Assembly (NCBI GenBank): GCA_014706295.1
Contig: JACSVZ010000002.1
Location: forward strand, 50,246,717-50,310,716
From: Lycocorax pyrrhopterus obiensis
Lineage: Eukaryota; Chordata; Aves; Passeriformes; Paradisaeidae
Reading direction: 5' to 3'
Length of the DNA stretch: 64,000 nt
The notes below the pieces were generated by a model. That model was not told the DNA's origin. It saw only the letters and a program-made list of their open reading frames with translations, and did no database searches. Of this stretch, positions 28,331 through 40,591 are shown piece by piece. The position numbers and the translations under genes are program-made. How positions within the stretch are numbered: position 1 is the stretch's first letter; each line of letters begins with the position of its first letter.

Positions 28331-29809
28331 ATTAGTCCAAAAATGCACCTCTCTTATCAAAAGGCAATTAAAGGTGATCATTTATTTAGCTGAGCAAAAT
28401 GACGTAAAAAATGGGATATGTTTACTCTTTTCAAACGCACAAGAGGGGCTAATACCAGGGTTTTAACTTGTCAGACCTCTAATGAAGTGGATTTTCCACT
28501 TTTCAAATGAAGTTCACATATTTTGCCTTTTTTTTAGAATCCCTGTAATTCTTTGTCGTATCTGAAAGCCTGTCCTCTGAGAATGGAGCTGCTTTGTAAA
28601 TCAATAGCATTCAGAAAATATTTTTGTATTTTGTTAAACCCTTTGGTAACTAATCAGTAACATCTGTTACCAAAGCCATGGATTAAACTGGAACCCGTAA
28701 AGTGAAATTGGGTAAAAACCAACTTTCTAGTTGCGCTTGGCGTGTCATCGAGCATCCAGCTAGTCCGGGCCAGGAGGCAACATGATTCTCCTTTACATGC
28801 ATTAAGAATGCTCAAATTATATGTACTTAGTGATATTAGAGTAAAATGACTATATAAAATCTTTCATACTAGGCTACAGTATGAAAATCTGCATGAATGG
28901 GCCATATTTATTTAATGAACAGAGGCCTTACTATTTCAGTAGTCATATGTACAATTTTAAGCACAAAAGGCTGCATTTTGGTGTATATTTTTAAGAATCT
29001 AAAGGATATTGGTTCTGCCTTGGTAAGACCTCCTTTTGACATTTCCAGTGGCAGTATTGCTGTTGGAATGTCTTCATGTCACACTTAGCAGCTGCTTTCT
29101 TTGGGTCACATCCAGCCAAAATTAGCCTCCATAGTTCCCAGTCAATGGACTTTCCAAAGCCCACCTGTGCTCCCCTTCATGACTTTTCAGGGAAATTTTC
29201 TTCCCTTTGGTAATCATGAACATGTCATTTATATTTTATTCCTCATCAGAGCCAGCTTTGTAATTTGCAGTTTCCCAAAATTCAGAAGGGAAAGACTAAG
29301 AATAAAAATCCCCTAGTTTGGCTTCCAGACTACTGCTGGTTTTTTTCTCTTACCTAGTTACTGAAACACAAACACTAAAGCTGACCCATGAAAAAAAATT
29401 AGCACAAGATGTTAAAGATTTATCTTGACTAAGAAAAGTAATGAAGTTTTTAGCTTTATAATTAGGGGAAGGTTTCTTATAGTATGCTATGAACCAGACT
29501 TTCACAGTGCCTCAGCTAACACTGATGTTGTTGCTGATGTTCTTCTGAGCTGAATATATTGCAAGCTCATACTACTATGAATCAATGTCATAAGACCATT
29601 CTGACTCAGTTCAGTGAATGTATTGACTAAGACTACAAAACCTAAAATCAACTGGCAGATAAAGTAGCAACTACAAAAAATGTCCCACCTACTGTTTTCC
29701 GTGCTGATGGATCCCGCTTTATCATATAAACTCAGCTGTCAAATCCATTTGTTTTAACTTGGGCTTACTGAAAATCTTTAAGGTATTATAAAAGTGCCTT
29801 GTAATTATC

Positions 29810-30015
29810 TTATAAAGCAAAAGTATCAGTGGATATTACTACAAACAAAATTTATAATTTATATAAAAATAGCATGTCTTTATTAAAAATGCCTTTATTA
29901 TACATACATACCATATATGAAATTAACTATAATTACTACAGTTTGAGCATATAATTATCATATATTTATTAATACATATTCTATAATGGCATATTATGGC
30001 ATATTGTAAAATAAA
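29810..30015. repeat. Very AT-rich low-complexity block
   Basis: About 200 bp dominated by TATA/ATTTAT motifs with almost no G or C. It includes a short tandem duplication of TGGCATATTA-like sequence near 29987-30008. It is low-complexity DNA; nothing suggests a gene. Confidence 0.7.
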
Positions 30016-31610
30016 TATTATTCATGCCAGCTTTTCTTCTATTTCCTTCTTTGAACAGAGGAATTAAGAGAAGAGCAAAATATACCAATTACTCATTTGT
30101 TACATAATACATTAGAAAAAAAATTTAAGCAACACAAGAGTAAGCTGAAGGCTTCTGGGAAGTCTGGTTCACACCTTATTGTGCTACATACTAGATTTTC
30201 TCCTCGTGTGTGCACATGATATCTGCAATATCTGAGTCATGGCACAGGAAAACAGTGATCAGATGGGAAAATCTCTGATCTTTTTTTCAAGGTGGGTACA
30301 GAAGAAGGACTGTTAATTGTTCTTAGTTGGATGAATCGTATTGTACAGCAGGAGTTAAGCTGAGGTTCAACACCGTGCAGAATCCCTGATCTCCTGTTTT
30401 CTGTCTTGAGAGGAGAAGAGGCATCATGAAGCAGTTTGTCCTTCCAGGCTGGATAGCACTAGACTGAGAAGATTCTCAGTAGTTTGTCAAGGAAACAAAG
30501 GAGACGCCTTTAGGCACCTTCTAATTTTTCATCAGAGAGAAGGGGCTGTTGTCAGCATCACCAACCACATTTTAATCTTACTGGATAACATGTGGTACTT
30601 TCATGGTCTATGGAGATAGTGTTTCTGATTGATCTGTATGCTGAGATTGAGAGTTCATAGCCATGTAAGAGTAATTTTGAGGGATGCATGGATGTTCCAG
30701 GCAGATATGTATCACAGACAATTACTATGGGTGATATGCTGTCCGAACTTAGTATATTTCTTCTGAGCACATCTGCCTTCATCAGAAATCTCCACAGAAG
30801 GAAAATGAAATCAAATCTGTTTCTTAACTAAAAGGCACAAAATGAAGCATTACACTGCTCTGAGCATCAGATGACATTGTATGCTGAGTAATGAGTTTAA
30901 GTTCAATTAATGCATGGAAGTATCCATAAATAGAACTAAATGTACATGACTACATTCTTCTGAATGGCTCTGTAGGTGGATTCATCCCTTTAAAAAGTGT
31001 AAAGTTTGTGACGTTCTCTCAGCCGTGATGCATGCCCCATTGCAATAATTCAAAACAGTAAAGAAACAAACCAGGCAGCAACAACTCTCAGCAGGGTGCT
31101 GGAAAGAGTAGGACAACTGTACAATTTCTTGTCTCTTATTTTAGCATGGCTGTGCTGCTGCTGAAGAAATTTCAAGATATGATGAATTCTGAATTGGTTG
31201 CCATTTTTCAGTCATAAAAATTGTAACAAATTTTAAAGCATCGTACTCTACCTTTTAGAACTGCAACAAAACTGTGCCTGTATATTTAAGTTGAAATTAT
31301 AGATTAAAAGCTAGCATTTTAGTATTTAGGGGAACCCTCAAGAACTCAGAAAATGGACTATCAATGTGTATTTTTAATCATACCTGAAATCCTACTGACT
31401 GCAAAGAGACTATTTCTATGCCATGGGCACTGCAGGTCTGATCGACCCGCTGCTGAGAAATGCTGAGCACTCTTGAAGCTCCATTCAGCAACAGCAATAA
31501 CAGCTTAGTGAAGATGCTTAAAGCTTGCAGGACTGAGATTGAGGTGGGAAACTACTGTCAGAGAAGAAGGAATGAAAGAGATTAAATAGATTTTTTTCTT
31601 CCTTCAGCTT

Positions 31611-31690
31611 TTTTAGAATCATAGAATCACTAAGGTGTGAAAAGACATCTGAGATATTCAAGTCCAATCATTGACCCAGCACTGTGTCTT
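31611..31690 (-). mobile_element. CR1 LINE 3'-end fragment, antisense orientation
   Basis: TAGAATCATAGAATCACTAA followed by a GTGTGAAAAGACATCTGAGATATTCAAGTCCAATCATTGACCCAGCACTG-type stretch matches the reverse complement of an avian CR1 3' end (GAATCATAGAATCATTAAGG ... AAAGACCTCTAAGATCAT ... GTCCAACCATTAACC). The ATTCTATGATTCTA tail lies at the left, so the element points leftward. It is truncated to about 80 bp. Confidence 0.75.
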
Positions 31691-32184
31691 GTGTACAAGA
31701 CAAGGTTTCTTTCATTTCAGAAGGATTGCATTAGGATGCTTGCAGTTTTAATCAGATCAATTTTAATATGACAAAAATCCAAATTTCAGTCCTAAGTAGC
31801 AGATGCATGTAAATACATGTAAAAAATCTTAATGTAATTTAAAGCCTTTCTTTATGTATAATGTTGAAACTTTATGGAAGGTAAACCTTTGAAAGTTTGA
31901 TCACGCTGGATAGCCGCTGAGAAAGGTTCTTAAAATGAATTAGATAATCGACAAAATCTATAAACTACAAACCCGTAATTTATTGTAAAATATTTGAAAA
32001 AAAAAGTGAGAAAAGCTAGCGCTTTAAATACACAATCTTACACCTGAGCCAGGTATCCTGTTTTGGTGATGACCTCATTATACTAAGGGTGTGTCACCCA
32101 CAGATAACTTTGTAGCCTGCTAAAGAACTGATAAAGAAGTTACAGTGCTTTGGGCAGAAGCAAAATACATAAATATAGAAATTG

Positions 32185-32214
32185 TAATTAGAAATCTCAG
32201 AAGATTTCTAATTA
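32185..32214. repeat. Perfect inverted repeat (13-bp arms, 4-nt loop)
   Basis: Arms TAATTAGAAATCT (32185-32197) and AGATTTCTAATTA (32202-32214) are exact reverse complements around CAGA. A third partial copy (ATTAGAAATT) follows immediately. It forms a strong cruciform on paper; function is unknown. Confidence 0.8.
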
Positions 32215-33199
32215 GAAATTAGAAAGATAAGATTTTCAAAAGTGGCTTCCAAGTCTCAGGAATTTTAGTCTTTGATAGAACATAGAAATGAGTGTGGCCT
32301 GATTTTCAGAGACCAGAATTTTATGATGGTAACAGTCTTCAAAACTAATTTGTTTTCTTTTGTTGGTTTCTTTCCATTTTTTTTCTTTTTGAGAGAGAGA
32401 GAGAGCCTCAAGCCTAAAGTACACAATTACAGGCGAAAAGCACATTTTTTTGCAGTCATATCATTATCTGTCTACTCAGTGTTGCAAGACAAAACTGATC
32501 CAGGAATCTAAGCAAGTGAGTAATTATGGGAAAGATTAAGGTTGATGAGTTAATTTTTGAAGGGAGGCATAAGTGTCTCATTCTTTTAGACCTTGTAAGA
32601 CCTAGTGGAATAATATGGGAATATTATATACATACAGGAAATTTCTAATTGATGTCCTGATCCTCCCAGTCATCTGAACTCATTTTGGCAGATCAAGTCG
32701 CTTTTGTCTAAGTGCTTAATTACTGACTTAGAGGATTCAGATTTTAAGTCCGTTAAATTCTGAGAGAACTGGATTTAAAACTTGTGTGGACAATATTGTC
32801 CTTAAAAAAGGACTTTTTTTGAAGGGATTTTTAGTCCCTCAAAAAATCAAGTGGAGTTTTCTTTATGAAGGAAGCATATTTGGTGTGAAATTGTAAAGGG
32901 GCTTTCAGCAGGGAATGACATCATGTTGTTTTCCAGAGGAGAAGTGTGGCAGGAGCCATTCTGGTGCACATGTGTGACCACCACCATACGGCTTGTTTCA
33001 TGTTGCTTTTGTTTGTTTATATTGAAAGAACACTACAGTTGCCTATTTAGCTACCTGAAAGCTAACACATGCCAGAATGAAAATAGTCTGTACAGCCATA
33101 ATTCAGCCTATTTCTATAAAACAATTGTTATATAGTATTTTAAGTGCATGATCAAATACTAGGTTTCCACTGGATCTTTTCCACCCTCAATGAACAGGC

Positions 33200-33260
33200 A
33201 TTTTATTTACTTTATTTTATTTATTTTATATTATTGTATTTTATTTTATCTTATTGTATT
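33200..33260. repeat. (TTTTA)n-like microsatellite
   Basis: Imperfect TTTTA/TTTA pentamer-tetramer repeats with TATTG interruptions. It is simple repeat sequence in intron 2. Confidence 0.8.
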
Positions 33261-34267
33261 CCTCAAATTTAGGGGAGGACTGACGGCACATTAGTTCAAC
33301 CATTGCACAATACAAAATGATAATTTCCTCCACTGGAAGGATTCGTTCTGTGGAAAGCATTTTTATCTTCCTTTCACTAGAATAGCTGACTGTGCAACAC
33401 TTCTACAAGCTTGCTGTCCACGAAAGTATAAACCCACACCATTAATATCCAGCTGCAAAAATTTGGGCTGAAACAACTTTCCCAGCCTTTGTAACCTCCA
33501 ATGTAACAGTAAAACCAGTGTTTTCTACAAGAAATTCTCCTCTATTTGCTGGTTTTAAGCAGCCAGTACAGCCGAGAAAAGAGATAATTAGTAAACTCTT
33601 AGTTCATCATCAGCATCTACAGGGTTGTAAAACCCAATACATATCTAATACCTTTCTTCAAGCCTATCAGGGGCAACAGGATGGATTAGGTACTGCTGAG
33701 TACCAAACCAGAAGAAATAGAGTTTACTCAAAAGTGTGAAATTGCTATTTAAAAAAAAAGCTGTTTTTCTTCCAATAACCCAAGATGAATTTTCTGAGTT
33801 TGCCTGTGTTAGATTTGAGGAGTTAAATATGCAGCCTTAATGGTTCTTTAACGTAAATGCTAATGATTTATAATCTTTCAGATCAAATCTTGAGTTTCCT
33901 ATTCATTTCTATCCCGGTGCCATCAGTGGGAACATGTATTGCTGAAATGTGAGAGTGAAATATGGCCTTAAATACTTTGGGTATAGGTCTGATATTTAGA
34001 AGTACTACAGAATATAGAAAGATAAACATCCTTTGTTGCTCCCTATGCCTTGAATTGATCTACAGCAAACATTTTTCTAATTGCTTCTCTTTCTCCCTTG
34101 GCTTTTTTTCATAGATCTTCCCACACTACTACTTTACGTGCCAACGCTGAAAAAGTTAAGATGAGGCTAAAGCCTGACTACTCTGATAAATAAATCTCCA
34201 AATTTCACCTGCTTGTACAACTCCAGAAGATTTCTGATTATTTTTTTCTTCTTCTTCTCTATTTTAG

Positions 34268-34386
34268 GACAATTATATGCAGAAAGACGGGCAGCAAACA
34301 GCAGAGCGTGAAAGCCATTGATGTTAAAATTGAAACCGATCCCTTTGTGAATGACCAATATGATGCTTTTTGTGTAAAGGATGAAG
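34268..34386 (+). CDS. SUSD5: SUSD5 coding exon 3: second half of Link module
   Basis: This exon completes the Link module, residues 91-130. It includes TIICRKTG with Cys95 and YDAFCVKDE with Cys126, the third and fourth canonical Link cysteines. The core KAIDVKIE matches the expected strand before the final Cys. The acceptor is TATTTTAG|GACA after a strong pyrimidine tract, and the donor is GAAG|gtcagc. The phase 2 to phase 1 transition joins exon 2 to exon 4 in frame. Only 15 of its 39 complete codons end in G or C, in contrast to exon 4. Confidence 0.93.
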
Positions 34387-37300
34387 GTCAGCACTGATAT
34401 ACTTTTGAAATAATGCAGAGTCATCACTGTCTTGCAACATTAAAAGTTTTGCCTTCAATTTTTCTATTGCTGAGAGAAAAAGAGGGAATATTAAGGGATA
34501 AATCTTTGTAGTAATAGCCCACTACAAGAGCCAACAGCTGCAAAGACATTGGTTGCAGTAGATAAATTGTGTTATCTTTTGTCTTTGCTGCAGTTTAGTG
34601 AGTTCAGACAGCACTACTGATCTGGCAGAACCCATTTTGGTGCTCACAGAACATACTTTATGGAAAGGCACCAATCTAATGGAAATGCCTGAAGCATGAC
34701 CCTTACTCAGCACTGTAGCTGAACATAAATCAGCAAGCTGGCTGCCAGCTGCAACGCACCATGCTGTTGCATATCTATCAGTATACAACATTTGTACGCA
34801 AATAACTTCGTTACCTCCCTTTTAGTTTAGTTTTGCTTTGGTTTGGTTTGGGTGTTTTTTTAACAAGTGTAGACCAGGCTGCTAGGGCCTCTGATATATC
34901 CCAGATGACTCTGGAAACCAAACTGTTTCCGGTGTAAGTTGGTGTTTTAATTTTTCCATATTTAAATTCCAGAACCCACAAGCAAAGATGAATTCTCAGG
35001 GCAAAAAGTGAATTCTTACTGATAGGCAGGATTGTGTAAAGAAATTTGGGAACCCCCAAAATAGATTGTTAATGTCCGCAGTGAGTTTTTGCATCTGATT
35101 TCCAAGAAAAGCAAGAGCAAGCAGATGGCATTTACTGAGAAACAGTAAGTTCACAACGCAGGGGGGCATTCTGATAAACAGTCAGTGGCAGCAGTGTGGT
35201 TGAAAATGTGGTTGAAGTGAAATGTGGCAGAGGTGATTCATATACGATGTGTACCAAATCATTCTTTTTAGAAATAATGATTTTAGCAGAGTTGGACCAT
35301 CCTCTCAAGTAACCCGTGTGATATCACCTCCAGGCTCCGTGCTGCTGTGAGCAATGCCAGCTCTGTCACCCAGTAGCTAATGTGGTAACACAAGCACCTT
35401 TGTGCTTTCTTCCATGCTGCTCCTCACATATAGAAGCAGCTCCCTGTAAACATCTGCAAAACTCTCTCATTGTCTCCCTTCAAATCTCTTTTGTCATCAT
35501 CCCCCCACCCCCCAAGAAAAACCTTGCAATGGGTGGGACAGCTGTGGGATGTTGAAATCATTGCTCTGGCCACTATTGTTCCATTGTGCCCTTGTGCTCC
35601 CCTGTCTGTCCCCACCTGCTCCATCCGAGCTTACGCATAGATGCTGGATCTCGGAGAAGGAGCTGTGTTTACCTTTCACATTTGGTTACTGCTCGTGGTA
35701 AAGGGGCAGACAAGAACGTAACCAGACAAGATTATGCTGGAAAGCAATACTACACAGGACTCAAAAACTGCATAGTTAAAACTTTGGAGAAATTCAGATA
35801 ATTTAAAAAGAAGGAACAATTCATGAAGAATTTATTTTGTAGAAGGCAGGGAATTTTCTGATGACAGAACAGGATGATCATTCCGATGCACTCATCACGT
35901 AGTCCTTACACACAGAAACATTTCTGGATGACTCTAAGCTTCCCTCTTCTTCAAATATATAAAAAAATTTGGGATGCAGAGCCAATGTTTGGACAGAAAG
36001 ACTTAAGTCAAGATGTGTGGCAGAGCCTGGTTTGTAGCTGGTATGAAAAGAGCAAAGTCCGGAAAGGAAAGAGCCTTAACATTACAACAGTAACACACAA
36101 GCCAGCACAGAGCTGTTGACTGATGAAAGAACATCCTCAGGGATGCCACTTCCAGTTTTAGCAAATATCCAGTAAGAAGCAGCAAGAGCAAACCCTGCAC
36201 CACAACCTCACGCACAGCGTATCTGTTCTGGCCTTATGTACATGTGGCTAATAACTACACATCTAAGTTTGGATTAATGAGTTGTTTCTTACTCGAAGCC
36301 TCATGAATAATTTTTTTAGTCTTAGAAAAGTGGACATCACTTTTAATCTATACATTTGAAATTGTAATACAATACTACATTAGAGTTAAGTAAAAAAGGC
36401 AAGTCATTTTTGCCCTGCTGAAAGTGATAAATTCCAGGTTTCTTACACGGACGCCTATGTCCCCATATTAATTTCTTCCAGCCCTTTCATTTTTTATATC
36501 CATGCAGCCAATAATGAGCAGACAGCGGCTTTCCTTCGTTGTCAGATGTGGCTGAGATGAGCCAAAGGCTCAGACAGACTAGTAGGTTGAAAACAGACAG
36601 AGAGAACAGTCACATCAACCTCTGCTTCAGAAACCAAGGTGATGTTAGTGTAACTCCTTGCAACTCTACTTCCAGTTCTTAGGACTGTGCAGAATGCATC
36701 TCAAAACACTGTGAAAGTTCTAGTACAAACCATCACAAATTAACTTCTTAGCCCTTGATTTATAACTAATATTTGCTCAGTTAACATTTACCATGCAGAT
36801 GAGTTGAGTCAAATCCCTTAAGCACACACCTTATCATGCCCCTACACCAGGGCAGTAGTCAGATGCTGGCAAGAGCTCTGGGTGTGCTTTTACAAATGAA
36901 AGTCTTGAAAAGAGAGCTTTTTGCTTTGTTTCTGAAATGGATTTTGCTCTGTACACACAGAATCACAGCAGTCATTGAGACTAAGAGTTAGCTTTTTCAG
37001 GGAATTGATTCTAAGGGTTCTCTTCAACAAGGAAAGATGTAGCTGTAATGTTTTATGAATGCTCTGAGTATAGCTGCAGTTTTCACAGTACAGAGGAATG
37101 TGTCTTCTCAGCTTCTCATAAACACGTGTTTTATGCAGCCGTTAGAGTCAGCAAGACAACTCCATACCAGCTCCGGATCTGCTGAGATCAGAAAGTTTCC
37201 CTCTTAGCCCTGAGTGCCAAAAAATACCTAAAATACATATTAGATTCTGCCAATTCTGAAAATGCAGTATCACACATAAGTTAGATTTGGCACATAGAGC

Positions 37301-37874
37301 TACTATCTCTATCAAAGTTCATAAGAAAATACCTTAAATTGTAAAGTAGATAAAGCAAGAAAACCAGAAAGCCGGAATTTTTCCTGTCTTTTTTTTCTGT
37401 AATACCACATACCACTCAATTCCATGTATATATATATATAATCCTCTTGGTTTTGTTTCTTATTTTTTTATTGCAGCAAAGGAAAGAGCTCTTTGTTAAT
37501 AACCCCCAAGTTTTACTGGTTCTTTCTTTCAGTGACCCACTGATATTTACAGGCAACAAATAAGATCTGTTCCATAAGGCTTTGATTTGCTGCCACCACA
37601 GGAAAACTAAACAGGCAGCAACTTGTAGTAGAGTATAACATAAATGCAAATCAAAATTTTTTAAATATGACTGCTGGCTCCAGATATCCATCAAAGCTTG
37701 ATGGCTTAGGTACATACTTCAGTTAGCCTTTTTCAGCAGTAAGAAAAAAAGAAATTAGTGTGTTCTTTACAGCAAATATATTAAGTGTGCATTACAGGAG
37801 CAATCAAACTGCAGTTTGCTGTGTAATATTTGAACTATTTCTTTGTATTTGTCGTGCTTTGCTGTAGATATATT

Positions 37875-37910
37875 GTTTTGTTTTGTTTTGTTTTGTTTTG
37901 TTTTGTTTTG
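37875..37910. repeat. (GTTTT)n microsatellite
   Basis: About seven uninterrupted GTTTT pentamers. It is a simple repeat in intron 3. Confidence 0.9.
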
Positions 37911-39185
37911 GTAGCGCTACAGCTTTATTTTTCAGAGCTTTTCATATAGCTGACAGTTAATTCCCACTTCTTTGGTGATGTCACTTAAGCTAATAAAGTC
38001 CTACCAAGCCCTATCCGATGTAAGAGGTGTTGGCATCCTAGCATTGGTAGCTTACAAGCAACACTTGCATTGGCTATGATTGAGTTTTGATTCTTCATAC
38101 TCAGTACTTTTATCCAAACAGAAAAATTCCATGTTCTTTAGGGTTTCTGCAATCAAGAAGAAAAATAAATATCCTCACTCATCTCATTCACAGGTCTGAC
38201 CGTTAAGAGCTGCATTTTCTAATTTCTTAATGACAAGATGGCATCCTAAAAATTCCAGTGGCCTCTCTGGAAAAACTCTGCTGAATTGGACAGTTGTAAC
38301 AGGAGATGTTTTATGTCAAAGCGGATGTCTCATGTCAGCTTTCAGAGCATGGTACACAGTTAAAGCAGCAATTGTAGATAATCAAATTTCCGTAAATTCC
38401 TGGTTCTGCCAGGTGATGTGGAAGCTGAAGTCTGCATCTTTTTCATGTTGATTTTTTTGCATTGATCTTAGGCTATCCTTTCTGTAGACATAATTTTATC
38501 ATGACATCTCAAAACAAAATCTTTACAGACTAATGGGATGCTCGTGGTTCAAATAAAGAAGATGCTTCTGCTGTGATCTGGACTGCGCAGGAGAGTTGCT
38601 GTGTTCTTAAAATCACATGTGCCAACTCTTTGCCAGAAATCACTTGTCACAAACTCCTTTCCACACATGTTCTGTGGTTAAAGTTACTATTCTGAGGAGG
38701 TGTTTTTCCTAAAAGCCAATCAGGACTGAATGTGCTAATTAACAGGAGGCCTGTTTAGTCCCATGCAAGAAATGGTTACTGAGTCTCTAAGAGGTCTGTA
38801 ACCAGAGCTGTCAATAGCCCTAACATATCTATGCTCAACACCCGTATTTTTGCTGTGTCACTTATTCTCATTAATTTACCAGATGCTGACTCTGTTCTGG
38901 TTTCTGCACATGTATATTGAGGTCTTTCTTGACTGTAGTGGTGACTTTCACTCCAGGAGACAGTGTGTGCCAAATTACTGCCGACATGAGGATCTCCTGT
39001 GAACTTTAACTAATTTCCTTATATCTGTGCTGTGCTGTCTTGCTCCGAAGCCCAATCCACCCTCGTATGGAGCGCTGTTACGTGTTTGACCTCAGTGTCA
39101 ACATGTAGAAAATTCTGGAAGGGTCACGATGTCCAGAAGCCAATTCCAAACTTCCAGATTTAGGATGTGATCCTGGACACAAGCA

Positions 39186-39254
39186 GGCAGAGCATGGGAC
39201 CTGCTTGATACTCTGCTGGATGGCCCTTGAGTATCAAGCAGACCCAGCTTTTTT
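39186..39254 (+). ncRNA. Candidate pre-miRNA-like hairpin (unproven)
   Basis: The core arms CTGCTTGATACTC (39201-39213) and GAGTATCAAGCAG (39229-39241) are 13 nt each and perfectly complementary around a 15-nt loop. The stem extends outward through small bulges: GGG (39196-39198) with CCC (39243-39245), T39195 with A39246, and AGC (39191-39193) with GCT (39247-39249), followed by wobble pairs. The total is about 20 or more pairs over some 65 nt, close to pre-miRNA dimensions. It lies on the transcribed strand of SUSD5 intron 3, so it could be processed as an intronic miRNA. I do not recognise the sequence as a known miRNA. A chance inverted repeat is the main alternative. Confidence 0.25.
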
Positions 39255-40559
39255 ACTGAGAAACATGAACTGGGCTAATTTTTTAGCAAGTACTAAGAAA
39301 ATATGCTGGTTTATGGGAGGATAGATGAGGGAAAAATCAGTGCTCCTGATGGATGGAGGAGCCCAGCCCTCATCTACCACCACCACCACTGCAGGCAACC
39401 CCTGTGGTCGCCTTAACAAAGAGCCCTACTGTTCCTCTACATGACAAGCTGCTGCCAACACACCCTCTGTCACGCTTCATGGCCCAGATCTGCCTCCTCT
39501 CTTCCAGCAAGAAAATGGCCTGAATGCCAGCACTGAGCACAGACCGTTGTTCCAAATAAGCCCGTGCTCTTCCAGCTCCTGGTACAAAGGCTGCAGACAA
39601 AAACCTGAAGCCTGTCCCCAGAAGTGGCTCAGTTTGATGGTTGCTGTGCCAGTGTCACTTCTGCACATGTGCCAGAAAGAACATGTTTGGCAAAAGACTG
39701 AGCAGGAATTGTCATAGCAACCGAGACTGCAGCAGGATGAGGAGCCGTAAGATGCTGTAACCTGGAAAATTCTTGTACATTTTATGCAGGAGAGGACAGC
39801 AGCAAAATGCTTGTAGGAACTTGAGTTTGTCTTTGCAGTGTATCAGCTTTCACTTATGTTTGTCCATCAATGTCACTCAATGTGTTCTGCAGCAAACGCA
39901 CGACCTCACAAAGTCTCACGTGAGAGAGTCAGAAGTTCCCCATACAGTGTTGGTCCATGAACATCTTTAAAATCTCTGCTTTTCTTTCTATTCATGCATC
40001 AACCAGGTCTCTCTTTTAGGCTCTCATAATTTTCTTACCATGTCTGTTGTCAAATTTTACTGTAAAGAACCCTTCAGCTTTCTTCTTTCCTGGAAGGTTA
40101 TAAAGTGCTTCTCGAATGTGTTTGCCATAGTTAACTAATGTGTTGCTTTTCTGCTTCCTCTGGCAACAGGATTAAGAAGCAAGGCTTTGTAGATAAGAAT
40201 ACTCTCTGATATCTAATTGTCCCATACAGCCTTGGGATCAATACTTCCCTCAGAACAGATACACAGCTCCCATTTTAATGGAAGGAAGTAGCTACATAAA
40301 TAAAGTAGATGAAATGCACAGCTCTGTAGCCTTCCTATGAGGCGATAAAATAATTTTTTATACCTTTCATCCACATCAATCTCTATTCATCTGACCAGTT
40401 CACAGGAAAGGCATTAGCTGCTAAATGCTCCTCACTTCCTCGGATGCCAAACCTCCATACGACTCTGTATAAACTGAGCTTTGTGTAGCCTCAAAAGCTT
40501 GTTTTTTCTGTCAGTGTGTGTGTGCATAACTCCCACTAACTTCTGAAGGTGTTAGACAG

Positions 40560-40590
<31 letters not shown>

Positions 40591-40591
40591 A
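40560..40591. repeat. (TA)n(TG)n compound microsatellite
   Basis: Eight AT units run directly into about seven GT units. It is a compound dinucleotide repeat and likely polymorphic. Confidence 0.9.

Noticed and set aside
39370..39668. Overlapping open frames near 39.4-39.7 kb as a possible extra exon
   Set aside because: The region is GC-richer than its surroundings, but the translations match nothing I know, and the SUSD5 frame joins perfectly without it.
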